This document shows, piece after piece, positions 51,634-58,435 of a DNA stretch of 64,000 nt. Below the pieces are notes generated by a model. The model was not told the DNA's origin. It worked only from the letters and a program-made list of their open reading frames with translations, and did no database searches. A program made the translations under genes and the position numbers. Position 1 is the first letter of the stretch. Every line of letters begins with the position of its first letter. This stretch comes from an uncultured Eggerthellaceae bacterium (GTDB lineage: Bacteria; Actinomycetota; Coriobacteriia; Coriobacteriales; Eggerthellaceae), in contig CANQRF010000006.1 of NCBI GenBank assembly GCA_947626195.1, forward strand, positions 1-64,000, read 5' to 3'.

Positions 51634-51666
51634 GTAAAGTGAACGTAAAGTTTGGGTAAAGTTTGG
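51634..51666. promoter_or_regulatory. Three contiguous 11-bp direct repeats, PHO-box-like
   Basis: GTAAAGTGAAC (51634-51644), GTAAAGTTTGG (51645-51655) and GTAAAGTTTGG (51656-51666), no gaps. Read on the other strand the first unit is GTTCACTTTAC, like the 11-bp PHO-box unit of actinobacterial PhoP. A TAGTAT, a possible -10, lies about 30 bases before the regulator start. Probable PhoB-type binding site for both flanking genes. Confidence 0.75.
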
Positions 51667-51725
51667 CGAGCGCCCTGCGGATGCGCACCGCTGGGCGGTA
51701 GTATTTTCACTGGGCGAAAAGCCTC

Positions 51726-52469
51726 ATGGGTGAAGAGGAAGAAAACATCGGGAGACGAAGCCGCCACGTGATCTATTACCTCGAAGACGACGTTCACATC
51801 AGGGATCTCACCATATATGCGCTCAAGCAGGCAGGATATGAGGCTTGCGGCTTCGGTCGCGCCGAAGAGCTCTTCGATGCCTGCAAGAAGCTTGCGCCCG
51901 AGCTCATACTTCTCGACATCATGCTGCCCGGTTCCGATGGGCTGGAAGTTCTGCGAGGCATCAGGGGCAATTCCCGCTACGCGCCGATTCCCGTCATGAT
52001 GCTGACGGCGAAGGGCACGGAATACGACAAGGTGATCGGCCTCAATGAGGGAGCCGACGATTACTTGGCGAAGCCTTTCGGCATGATGGAGCTGATAGCG
52101 CGCGTCGGGGCCTTGCTGCGGCGATCTGCTCGCACATTTGCCAGAGAGGATGATGAGGAGCTGAATGGAGGCGCGCTCAGGCTCTCGGTGGCTTCCCATA
52201 GCGCAAGCGCTAACGGGGTGCCGCTTCAGCTGACGCGCAAGGAGTTCGATTTGCTGCGCGCCCTTATGAGCCATCCAGGTCGTGTTCTTACGCGCAACCA
52301 ACTGCTCGCCGACGTCTGGGGGATCGACTTCGCCGGCGAGACGCGAACGGTCGACGTGCACGTTCAGACGTTGCGCCAGAAGATCGCCGCTGCCGATTCC
52401 GCGAGCGCCGCTCTGATCGAGACGGTTCGCGGGGTGGGCTACCGTTTCACCGACGCGGCGGGAAACTGA
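51726..52469 (+). CDS. phoB: OmpR/PhoB-family response regulator
   Basis: A 247-aa protein. Receiver domain: IYYLEDD (acidic pair), LILLDIMLP (phospho-Asp), VMMLTAKG and DDYLAKPF (switch residues). C-terminal winged helix: LTRKEFDLLRALMSHPGRVLTRNQLL and RTVDVHVQTLRQKI, VRGVGYRF. Pairing with the kinase 13 bases downstream, the PHO-box-like repeats upstream and the divergent Pi transporter argue for phosphate control, but PhoB is assigned by context. Confidence 0.85.
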   Translation: MGEEEENIGRRSRHVIYYLEDDVHIRDLTIYALKQAGYEACGFGRAEELFDACKKLAPELILLDIMLPGSDGLEVLRGIRGNSRYAPIPVMMLTAKGTEYDKVIGLNEGADDYLAKPFGMMELIARVGALLRRSARTFAREDDEELNGGALRLSVASHSASANGVPLQLTRKEFDLLRALMSHPGRVLTRNQLLADVWGIDFAGETRTVDVHVQTLRQKIAAADSASAALIETVRGVGYRFTDAAGN

Positions 52470-52482
52470 AGGGCGTCTCGCT

Positions 52483-54084
52483 ATGATGCTTTCCGCGAAC
52501 TCTCGCGCCGAATCGCGGGGTCGGCATCGGGAGTCCCCGAAAACGCCGAGCCTGCAAAAGACCATCTTTTCCCATATCGTCGCCTTCGCGCTCTTCATCG
52601 TCGTCATCCTCATCGTCGGCTTTGCCGCGGTGTTCTATGCCGTACAAGAGTCCGAAAACGAGCGGATGCTCATGGCGCAAGCCTCAAGCCTTGCCGAAGA
52701 GCTGAACGGATGCAGCTTTGAGGAGCAGGAATCCATCGTCAGCGTGCAGAGAAACGCACGGGTTCGCATCTCGTTGATCGACGACGAGGGCACCGTCGTC
52801 TTCGACACCAATCCTCGGGCCTACGGCGTCAACCATGGCGATCGACCCGAGGTGGGCGCGGCCATCGAACAGGGGGAGGCTTCGCTTGTCAGGCAATCTG
52901 CCACGATAGGAAGCGATCTCGTCTATGCCGCCGTTCGCCTTGATGACGGGGCTGTTCTGCGTCTTTCGATGGAGCGGCAATCGATCAGCGGTTTCCTCGG
53001 CTCGCTCATGGCCCCGCTTCTCGGTGTTGCCGCAATTGTGGTGCTCATTGTGTTTTTGGTCTCGCGCCGCCTTTCCCGCCGCATCCTTGGGCCCATCGAT
53101 GCCATCGATGTTGAGAATCCTCTCGGCAACGAGATATATAGCGAGATGACGCCGTTGCTGGAATCGATCGATCGCCAGCAGAGGCAGCTCAAAGCGCAGA
53201 ACGAGGAGCTTGCCCGCGCGGAGAGCTTCCGCCGTGAGTTCTCATCCAACGTTTCGCACGAGTTGAAGACCCCGCTGCAGGTTATTGCCGGCTATGCGGA
53301 GCTCATCAACAACGGGTTGCTTGATATGAATGATCTACAACGGGTGGCGGGTATCATCAACGACGAGGCGAACGCGATGCGCTCCATCATCGACGACGTG
53401 CTCATCCTCTCGCGCCTTGACGAATCTGCCTTCGATCAGGACGCGCAGACGTTGGTCGACCTCCGTGCTGTTGCCGAGCGCATCTTCGCGCGGTTGGAGC
53501 CCGTTGCTCGCGAGAAGGGTGTTTGCCTGTGCCTTGAGGGGGAATGTGCTCAGATATGGTGCAATGAGACACTCATCGAGATGGCACTCTCCAATCTCGT
53601 GGAAAACGGCATCCGCTACAACGTTGCGGGAGGTGAGGTCACGCTTGCATTGTCTGATGGCATTATGGCTGAGGGAGAGGGCTCGATCGCGCTGGGCGGT
53701 GGCGCTGGTGCTCTGCCTAACGGAGAGGCCGCGATCGCGCTCAGCGATGGCGTTATGCCGGATGGCGCTCTGCGCGAGGGCGCATTGTCCGGTGTATTGC
53801 CAGATGGCGAAATGCCTCGCGGCGTGCCCTGTGCCGTCATTGCGGTGAGCGATACGGGAGTTGGCATCGCCGAGGACGAGCAGCAGAAGATCTTCGAGCG
53901 ATTCTATCGCATTGAGAAGAGCCGTTCGAAGGAAACCGGCGGAACGGGCCTCGGGCTCGCCATCGTCAAGCATGCCGTGGCCTATCATCGGGGCACGATC
54001 GAGGTTTCCAGCGAGTTGGGCGCTGGCACAACCTTTGTTGTGAAGATTCCCTTGCGGGCGAGCAAGAGACACGGCGACGGATGA
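52483..54084 (+). CDS. phoR: Sensor histidine kinase with repeat insert in the ATPase domain
   Basis: A 533-aa membrane kinase: two membrane segments (about 28-50 and 165-190), an extracytoplasmic sensor loop, HAMP-like linker, phospho-acceptor SNVSHELKTPLQVIAGY (His near 260), N box MALSNLVENGIRYN, and G boxes DTGVGIAEDEQ and GGTGLGLAIVKHAV. Between the N box and G1 there is a ~60-residue insert of degenerate repeats (ALSDGIMAEGE, ALPNGEAA, ALSDGVMPDGAL, VLPDGEMP). PhoR is assigned by genomic context only. Confidence 0.82.
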   Translation: MMLSANSRAESRGRHRESPKTPSLQKTIFSHIVAFALFIVVILIVGFAAVFYAVQESENERMLMAQASSLAEELNGCSFEEQESIVSVQRNARVRISLIDDEGTVVFDTNPRAYGVNHGDRPEVGAAIEQGEASLVRQSATIGSDLVYAAVRLDDGAVLRLSMERQSISGFLGSLMAPLLGVAAIVVLIVFLVSRRLSRRILGPIDAIDVENPLGNEIYSEMTPLLESIDRQQRQLKAQNEELARAESFRREFSSNVSHELKTPLQVIAGYAELINNGLLDMNDLQRVAGIINDEANAMRSIIDDVLILSRLDESAFDQDAQTLVDLRAVAERIFARLEPVAREKGVCLCLEGECAQIWCNETLIEMALSNLVENGIRYNVAGGEVTLALSDGIMAEGEGSIALGGGAGALPNGEAAIALSDGVMPDGALREGALSGVLPDGEMPRGVPCAVIAVSDTGVGIAEDEQQKIFERFYRIEKSRSKETGGTGLGLAIVKHAVAYHRGTIEVSSELGAGTTFVVKIPLRASKRHGDG

Positions 54085-54129
54085 GATGTATCGCACGACA
54101 GAAGCTAACGCCTCTCGATCAAACGTAAT

Positions 54130-54744
54130 TTACCCGTCGTTTTCAAGCGGAGCTTCGTAGAGCGCAATGATGCCGCGATCCGCATGGGAAAGCGCCTCAT
54201 CAATGTCGGCGAGCACGTCGAACGTAATATTGCATTTGCCGCTTTCGATTCTGCTTAAATACGGCTGGTCAATGCCAACGGCATCGGCGAGTTCCCGTTG
54301 TGTGAGCCCAAGCGATTCCCTGCGTTTTCGTATGGTCTCGCCAAGCTTTATGCGGCGCTTGAGAACATGGTCGTCGTGTTTTGAGCGATAAAACGCCTCA
54401 TCTATTTCATTGACGGCGAAGCTGTCCTGAGAGCTTATTCCGCGCGTGCTTCTCAGCAACTCCAATTCGCTGTATTCCTCGAGCCCATGGGCTGCAAGTA
54501 TTTCTCCGATATTTTGCCGCCCTGATGGCGGAATGCGCTCGCGCACCCATCTGAGCGCAAGGTCGTGACCTAAGTGCAGCTCATGCTTTTCAACAAACGG
54601 GGAAAAGAATGCGGGCACTTGCTCGCTCGAAACGGTCGGCTCAATATCGATGCTAAAGCCATCCTTTGATGAGTGCCGCATGAAAGCACAAGGGACGGCT
54701 TTTCTCTTTGACTCGTCTTGAATGGCGAAATAAGTCTCGTTCAT
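54130..54744 (-). CDS. XRE-family transcriptional regulator with unusual N-terminal domain
   Basis: A 204-aa protein. C-terminal half holds a Cro/CI-type HTH (LGETIRKRRESLGLTQRELADAVGIDQPYLSRIESGK). The N-terminal ~120 residues (RHSSKDGFSIDIEP ... GRQNIGEILAAHGLEEYSEL) are a domain I do not recognise. Upstream is a 12-bp inverted repeat, a likely autoregulatory site. No partner toxin gene is seen beside it. The same-strand ATG has weak ribosome-site signals. Confidence 0.72.
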   Translation of the reverse strand: MNETYFAIQDESKRKAVPCAFMRHSSKDGFSIDIEPTVSSEQVPAFFSPFVEKHELHLGHDLALRWVRERIPPSGRQNIGEILAAHGLEEYSELELLRSTRGISSQDSFAVNEIDEAFYRSKHDDHVLKRRIKLGETIRKRRESLGLTQRELADAVGIDQPYLSRIESGKCNITFDVLADIDEALSHADRGIIALYEAPLENDG

Positions 54745-54804
54745 TGTTCATTACTAATCGATTGTTTGCTAACGATATCCCGTGAGGCCATCATATGCCC
54801 TTTC

Positions 54805-54838
54805 TCTATGTGTATGCATTATAATACATACACATAGA
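54805..54838. promoter_or_regulatory. Inverted repeat upstream of the XRE gene
   Basis: TCTATGTGTATG (54805-54816) and CATACACATAGA (54827-54838) are perfect 12-bp arms around CATTATAATA. The central ATTATAAT could itself be a -10, so repressor binding would block it. The site is 60-95 bases before the XRE start. Confidence 0.65.
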
Positions 54839-54913
54839 TTGCACAAAGCGTGATTCTCGGGGTAACCGAAAACTCCTTGCAGCAGCATTCACCCACACGG
54901 CATCCCTTTTATC

Positions 54914-54980
54914 CATATAATGGGGCTCATGCATATGGATTTATGCATAGAGGGCACATTGAAGAGGGGTAGAAAGGGAA
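54914..54980 (+). repeat. Dispersed promoter-like element, copy A
   Basis: Same ordered blocks as copy B (47576-47632): CATATAATGGGG, ATGCATA, CATAGAGGG, ATTGAAGA, AGAAAGGG. Copy A ends ten bases before the yjbQ start and probably carries its ribosome site (AAAGGGAAGGGG). Confidence 0.55.
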
Positions 54981-54989
54981 GGGGCGTGC

Positions 54990-55394
54990 GTGAACTTTTT
55001 CGAACATACGGTGGCGACTGACCGCGCTCAGCAGATGATGAAGATCACCGAGCTGGTGCGTGAGGATATTGAGAAAAGCGGCATACGCGAGGGCATCGTC
55101 GTCGTGTTTTCGCCGCATACGACGGCAGGTCTTACCATCAACGAAAACGCCGATCCCGACGTCGTGCGCGATGTGCTGATGGCGATGGAGGAGGCGTTTC
55201 CCACGGACAACCCGAAATATCGGCATTTCGAGGGAAACTCCCACGCTCATATCAAAACGACCTGCTTTGGCTCCTCGCAGACGATGATCCTACACGACGG
55301 CAAGCTGGTGCTCGGTGTGTGGCAGGATCTCTATTTCTGCGAGTTTGACGGTCCCCGCACCCGCCATTTCTTTGTCAAAGTGCTGGAAGGATAA
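54990..55394 (+). CDS. YjbQ/UPF0047 family protein
   Basis: A 134-aa protein. VVFSPHTTAGLTINENADPDV and KTTCFGSSQTMILHDGKLVLGVWQDLYFCEFDGPR are the conserved family core. Some members have weak thiamine-phosphate synthase activity; the physiological role is unclear. GTG 54990 follows GGGAAGGGG. Its promoter region shares an element with the AlbA-type locus at 47.6 kb. Confidence 0.88.
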   Translation: MNFFEHTVATDRAQQMMKITELVREDIEKSGIREGIVVVFSPHTTAGLTINENADPDVVRDVLMAMEEAFPTDNPKYRHFEGNSHAHIKTTCFGSSQTMILHDGKLVLGVWQDLYFCEFDGPRTRHFFVKVLEG

Positions 55395-55440
55395 AGCAAA
55401 ACATTGCTGCTGATACGAATTTACGTATGAGAATGACGAG

Positions 55441-55563
55441 ATGCAGGGAATCTCAGCAAAAAGATCTGATGAGATAGCATGTATCTCATCAGATCTTGAA
55501 ATAAGCGACAAGGTCGCTCTGGTAAGCAGGGGCTGCGATGAAGTTTCGCGCGTATTGCTTTAA
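55441..55563 (+). other. 40-codon open frame spanning a palindrome; possible relic
   Basis: ATG to TAA, product starting MQGISAKRSDEIACISSDLE and ending CDEVSRVLL. The frame stays open 27 bases further upstream to a stop. It has no ribosome site and overlaps the end of the next gene. It contains the palindrome at 55461-55497, so the frame may be accidental or the tail of a lost gene. Confidence 0.2.
55461..55497. promoter_or_regulatory. Perfect 16-bp-arm palindrome sharing the AlbA-locus half-site
   Basis: AAGATCTGATGAGATA (55461-55476), GCATG, TATCTCATCAGATCTT (55482-55497). The inner GATGAGATA-N5-TATCTCATC is identical in sequence and spacing to the operators at 47.7 kb. TTGAAATAAG follows here (55496-55505) and also follows the operators there. 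No T run, so not a typical terminator. Confidence 0.75.
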
Positions 55564-56378
55564 TTCGCCGTTGTTCCAAGGAGCTCTTTCGTCTCTGCGT
55601 TAGGAAGCGGGAGCTTTCTCACTTTGAGGTAGTTGCGGATGCAGAATGCGGTGGTCAGCGCGCCAGCCAAATAGAACATCGGCGTGTTGAGAAACGGCAT
55701 CATGAGAACGAACCATGTGTAGGGGAACCAAGAAAGCGTGACCTGGAACACGAGGGTGAGTTGCACCTTCGACGAGTTGCCGATCTGGGTGCCCGTTTGG
55801 GCAGCGCGGCGCTCCCACTGCTTCCAGCAAATCCAAGGGAAGAGGAAATTGGTGTAAGGCCAGGTCACCAGAAGCGAACCGTTCACAAACCCGCCGAGAA
55901 TGAATGAGATCGATCCCCAGAAGCAGAACCAGATGGCGATCATGATAAAGATGTATCCCCAAGCCTGCTTTTCGGTAACGGGGCCACGGCTATACATTCC
56001 AAACTCTTCCTGACGGCTCGTCTTTACGACGGCCTTGATGGCTCCGATCTCGCCAATTACCCAAATAGGCTCCAAGATGGCGAAAAGCGTGAACAGCCAG
56101 AAGAAGTTGCAGGTGAACATCAGGACCCAGCACATGATGGAGCACATCACGTCCCAAACGATAACGCAGCAGTGTACGTTGACGGGATAGCAATCCACTC
56201 CGTCGCGCTTTTGGATTCCCGAGACGTTGGTATAGAGCATGAACCCAAGGATGATGTTGATCACCATCATGATGAAAACAGGGATGTTCTCAAGACAGGG
56301 GGTCATGTGCTCCATGATGACACCTGGCACATCGTTGATCATGGCAAGTGACGTGAGGTCGATATCGAAGATGTTCAT
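55560..56378 (-). CDS. Polytopic membrane protein, unknown
   Basis: A 272-aa protein with about six or seven hydrophobic segments, unusually rich in Trp, Phe and Cys (VIVWDVMCSIMCWVLMF; WKQWERRAAQTG). It has a cytoplasmic-looking loop (KAVVKTSRQEEFGMYSRGP). I do not recognise a family. It is divergent from a TetR-type gene, with inverted repeats between them, so it is probably the regulated target and might be a small-molecule transporter or permease. AGGAGG lies before ATG 56378. Confidence 0.65.
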   Translation of the reverse strand: MNIFDIDLTSLAMINDVPGVIMEHMTPCLENIPVFIMMVINIILGFMLYTNVSGIQKRDGVDCYPVNVHCCVIVWDVMCSIMCWVLMFTCNFFWLFTLFAILEPIWVIGEIGAIKAVVKTSRQEEFGMYSRGPVTEKQAWGYIFIMIAIWFCFWGSISFILGGFVNGSLLVTWPYTNFLFPWICWKQWERRAAQTGTQIGNSSKVQLTLVFQVTLSWFPYTWFVLMMPFLNTPMFYLAGALTTAFCIRNYLKVRKLPLPNAETKELLGTTAN

Positions 56379-56435
56379 CGGTTCCTCCTTTTCGCTTCGA
56401 CAGGTATGAATATAGGAAACGAGAAGAACCTTGTG

Positions 56436-56487
56436 TTAGGACAAAACGCGATTATGTCCTAATATACGTCATATATCGATTTTGTCC
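56436..56487. promoter_or_regulatory. Operator-like inverted repeats between the membrane-protein and TetR genes
   Basis: TTAGGACA (56436-56443) with TGTCCTAA (56455-56462) has perfect 8-bp arms. GGACAAAACGCGAT (56439-56452) with ATCGATTTTGTCC (56475-56487) gives a second, overlapping repeat. Three copies of the TGTCC motif in 50 bases suit a TetR-type repressor acting on both divergent genes. Confidence 0.65.
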
Positions 56488-56509
56488 AAGCAATCGGAGG
56501 GCAAGCGCC

Positions 56510-57070
56510 ATGAAAAACAGAACGAAAAAGCGATTTGCGTATGAGCTTGCTTCAATGCTTGAAGAGATGCCTTTGGAGAAGGTGCGGGTGAATGATCTTT
56601 GCGAACGATGCGGCGAGAGAAGGCAGGTGCTCTATTACCATTTCAAAGACAAATATGATCTCGTGGCGTGGATCTACGATCAAGACTACTGGACGGTGGA
56701 AACGAGCATCGAAGATATCGACTATCTTGCGATGGTCACCGATATGCTTTCGCGACTCTGGGATCATCGGGACTTTTATCGGCGTGCCTTCGCCGATAAA
56801 TCGCAGAATTCCATCGAATGGCATATCCACGACACGAACCTGCGAATATCAAAGGAGATGCTGCGGAAATACGCCGGCCTAAACAATCTCACCCCTGAGC
56901 AAGTGCATGCCATTCGGTTTCATTCGTTTGGAAGCGTGAGCACCACCGCTGAGTGGTTGCGCGGGAATCTTCAAGCGACGGCAGCCGAGCTGGCAACCTG
57001 GCACTGCGAGCGCATGCCGAGCTTTTTAAGGGAAGTTCACGAGGCGTCCGTCCGCGCTCGTCGCTCGTAG
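56510..57070 (+). CDS. TetR/AcrR-family transcriptional regulator
   Basis: A 186-aa protein. N-terminal HTH: RFAYELASMLEEMPLEKVRVNDLCERCGERRQVLYYHFKDKYDL, the pattern of the DhaS/SACE_7040-like TetR group. C-terminal helical ligand domain, with WLRGNLQATAAELATW at the end. The HTH contains C-x2-C, rare in this position. CGGAGGGC precedes the ATG. It likely represses the divergent membrane-protein gene and itself. Confidence 0.85.
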   Translation: MKNRTKKRFAYELASMLEEMPLEKVRVNDLCERCGERRQVLYYHFKDKYDLVAWIYDQDYWTVETSIEDIDYLAMVTDMLSRLWDHRDFYRRAFADKSQNSIEWHIHDTNLRISKEMLRKYAGLNNLTPEQVHAIRFHSFGSVSTTAEWLRGNLQATAAELATWHCERMPSFLREVHEASVRARRS

Positions 57071-57155
57071 ACGCGTCGGGAAGATATTCCAGAGGCGTGC
57101 CTTGGCTGCAGGCGGCATCTAGCAGCCGAAGCGTCGTGGGGTATTCACCAGCCAA

Positions 57156-58301
57156 CTAGCAGCCGAAGAGCTGTTCGGCCTGCTCCATGCGCTGGATGAT
57201 CGGTACGCCGAAGGGGCAGCGCGGCTCGCATTGGCCGCACTGGATGCATTCGCCTGCCGTAACGTCCAAGGCTTCATAATGGGCTTTCACCGATGCCGGT
57301 GTGTCCTCTTTTAGCGCAGCGAGATCGGAGAACTTATTCACCAAGGCGATGTTGATGCCGACGGCGCACGGCTGACAATGCCCGCAATAGGTGCACTGGC
57401 CAAAGTAGGCATGCTTGGGCGCCTGAGCCAACACGCTCGCATAGTCGAGTTCTTCGTCAGATGCCGTCTCATAGGCGAGCGCTTCTTCCAGTTGGGCTAT
57501 GTTTTCGATGCCGACGAGCACGCTATCGACCGCAGGACGCGTGAGGGCATAATGGATGCACTGCACCGGCGTGAGCGCCACCCCGAAGGGCGACTTTTGC
57601 GCGTCGAGTAGCCGCCCGCCCGCATACCCTTTCATCACGGTGAGACCGACGTTTTCCCGCTCGCACAAAGCGTAGAACTCGGCGCGCGCCGGCTCGATGC
57701 CGGCAAGGGAGTCGTCGTAGGCATCGCCGAACAGCGTGTCGAGATCAGCGGATGCGGGCATGAGATCGAAGGCGGGGTTGATGCTGAACATGATGGTTTC
57801 GATGCGGCCGTCCTCAACGGCGAGCTTCGCCACTTCGGGGCTGTGGGTGGAAAGGCCGACGTGCTCGATTTTGCCTGCGTCCAGCAGCTCCTGAACATAA
57901 GCGTAGAAATCGCCCGCCATGATGTCGTGGAACTCATCCACCTGATCGACGTAGTGAATCATGCCCAGCTCCACATGGTCGGTTTGAAGGCGTTCGAGCA
58001 GATCCTCGAAGGCAGGACGCACGGCTGCCAAATCGCGGCTTCTCACATACTGGCCGTCTTGCCAGGTGGAGCCGATGTGGCCTTGGATGATCCACTTGCC
58101 GCGCTCACCTTCAAGCGCGCGTCCGAGGGCGCTTCTCACGGCAGGGTCGCACATCCAGCAATCCACGAGGTTGATGCCTTCCTGAACGCAACGATGCGCC
58201 ATCGCCTTCACGTCGGCGTCATCCATCTTCTCAATCCATTCGGCGCCGAAGCCGATTTCGCTTACCTGAAGTCCGGTATTTCCCAGCGTGCGGTATCTCA
58301 T
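57156..58301 (-). CDS. Aldo/keto reductase with C-terminal double 4Fe-4S domain
   Basis: A 381-aa protein. N-terminal ~290 residues form an AKR TIM barrel (MRYRTLGNTGLQVSEIGFGAEW, IIQGHIGS, VGLSTHSPEVAK, VMKGYAGG). The C-terminus is ferredoxin-like, with CTYCGHCQPC and CIQCGQCEPRCPFGV. Such AKR-ferredoxin fusions are common in anaerobes and may couple NAD(P)H or ferredoxin to carbonyl reduction; the substrate is unknown. The usual AKR catalytic Tyr is hard to place here (CWMCDPAV at that point), so the oxidoreductase mechanism may differ. Confidence 0.82.
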   Translation of the reverse strand: MRYRTLGNTGLQVSEIGFGAEWIEKMDDADVKAMAHRCVQEGINLVDCWMCDPAVRSALGRALEGERGKWIIQGHIGSTWQDGQYVRSRDLAAVRPAFEDLLERLQTDHVELGMIHYVDQVDEFHDIMAGDFYAYVQELLDAGKIEHVGLSTHSPEVAKLAVEDGRIETIMFSINPAFDLMPASADLDTLFGDAYDDSLAGIEPARAEFYALCERENVGLTVMKGYAGGRLLDAQKSPFGVALTPVQCIHYALTRPAVDSVLVGIENIAQLEEALAYETASDEELDYASVLAQAPKHAYFGQCTYCGHCQPCAVGINIALVNKFSDLAALKEDTPASVKAHYEALDVTAGECIQCGQCEPRCPFGVPIIQRMEQAEQLFGC

Positions 58302-58435
58302 TCTTCACCTTCCTGAAGTTCGTTGCGTGTTTTCGAAGGCTTCCTCCATAGGTTGACCGCATGGTGAGTATTTGCGTGCCATGATGCTCCCGTCATCGCG
58401 TGTCAGCTGATTTCTCACTGATGACAATCATAGTG

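Noticed and set aside
54130-54838. Toxin-antitoxin locus at the XRE gene
   Set aside because: No partner ORF of suitable size overlaps or abuts it; the neighbours are a kinase and YjbQ.
55461-55497. Intrinsic terminator of yjbQ
   Set aside because: No T run on either side, and the same half-sites occur upstream of a regulator gene, which favours an operator.
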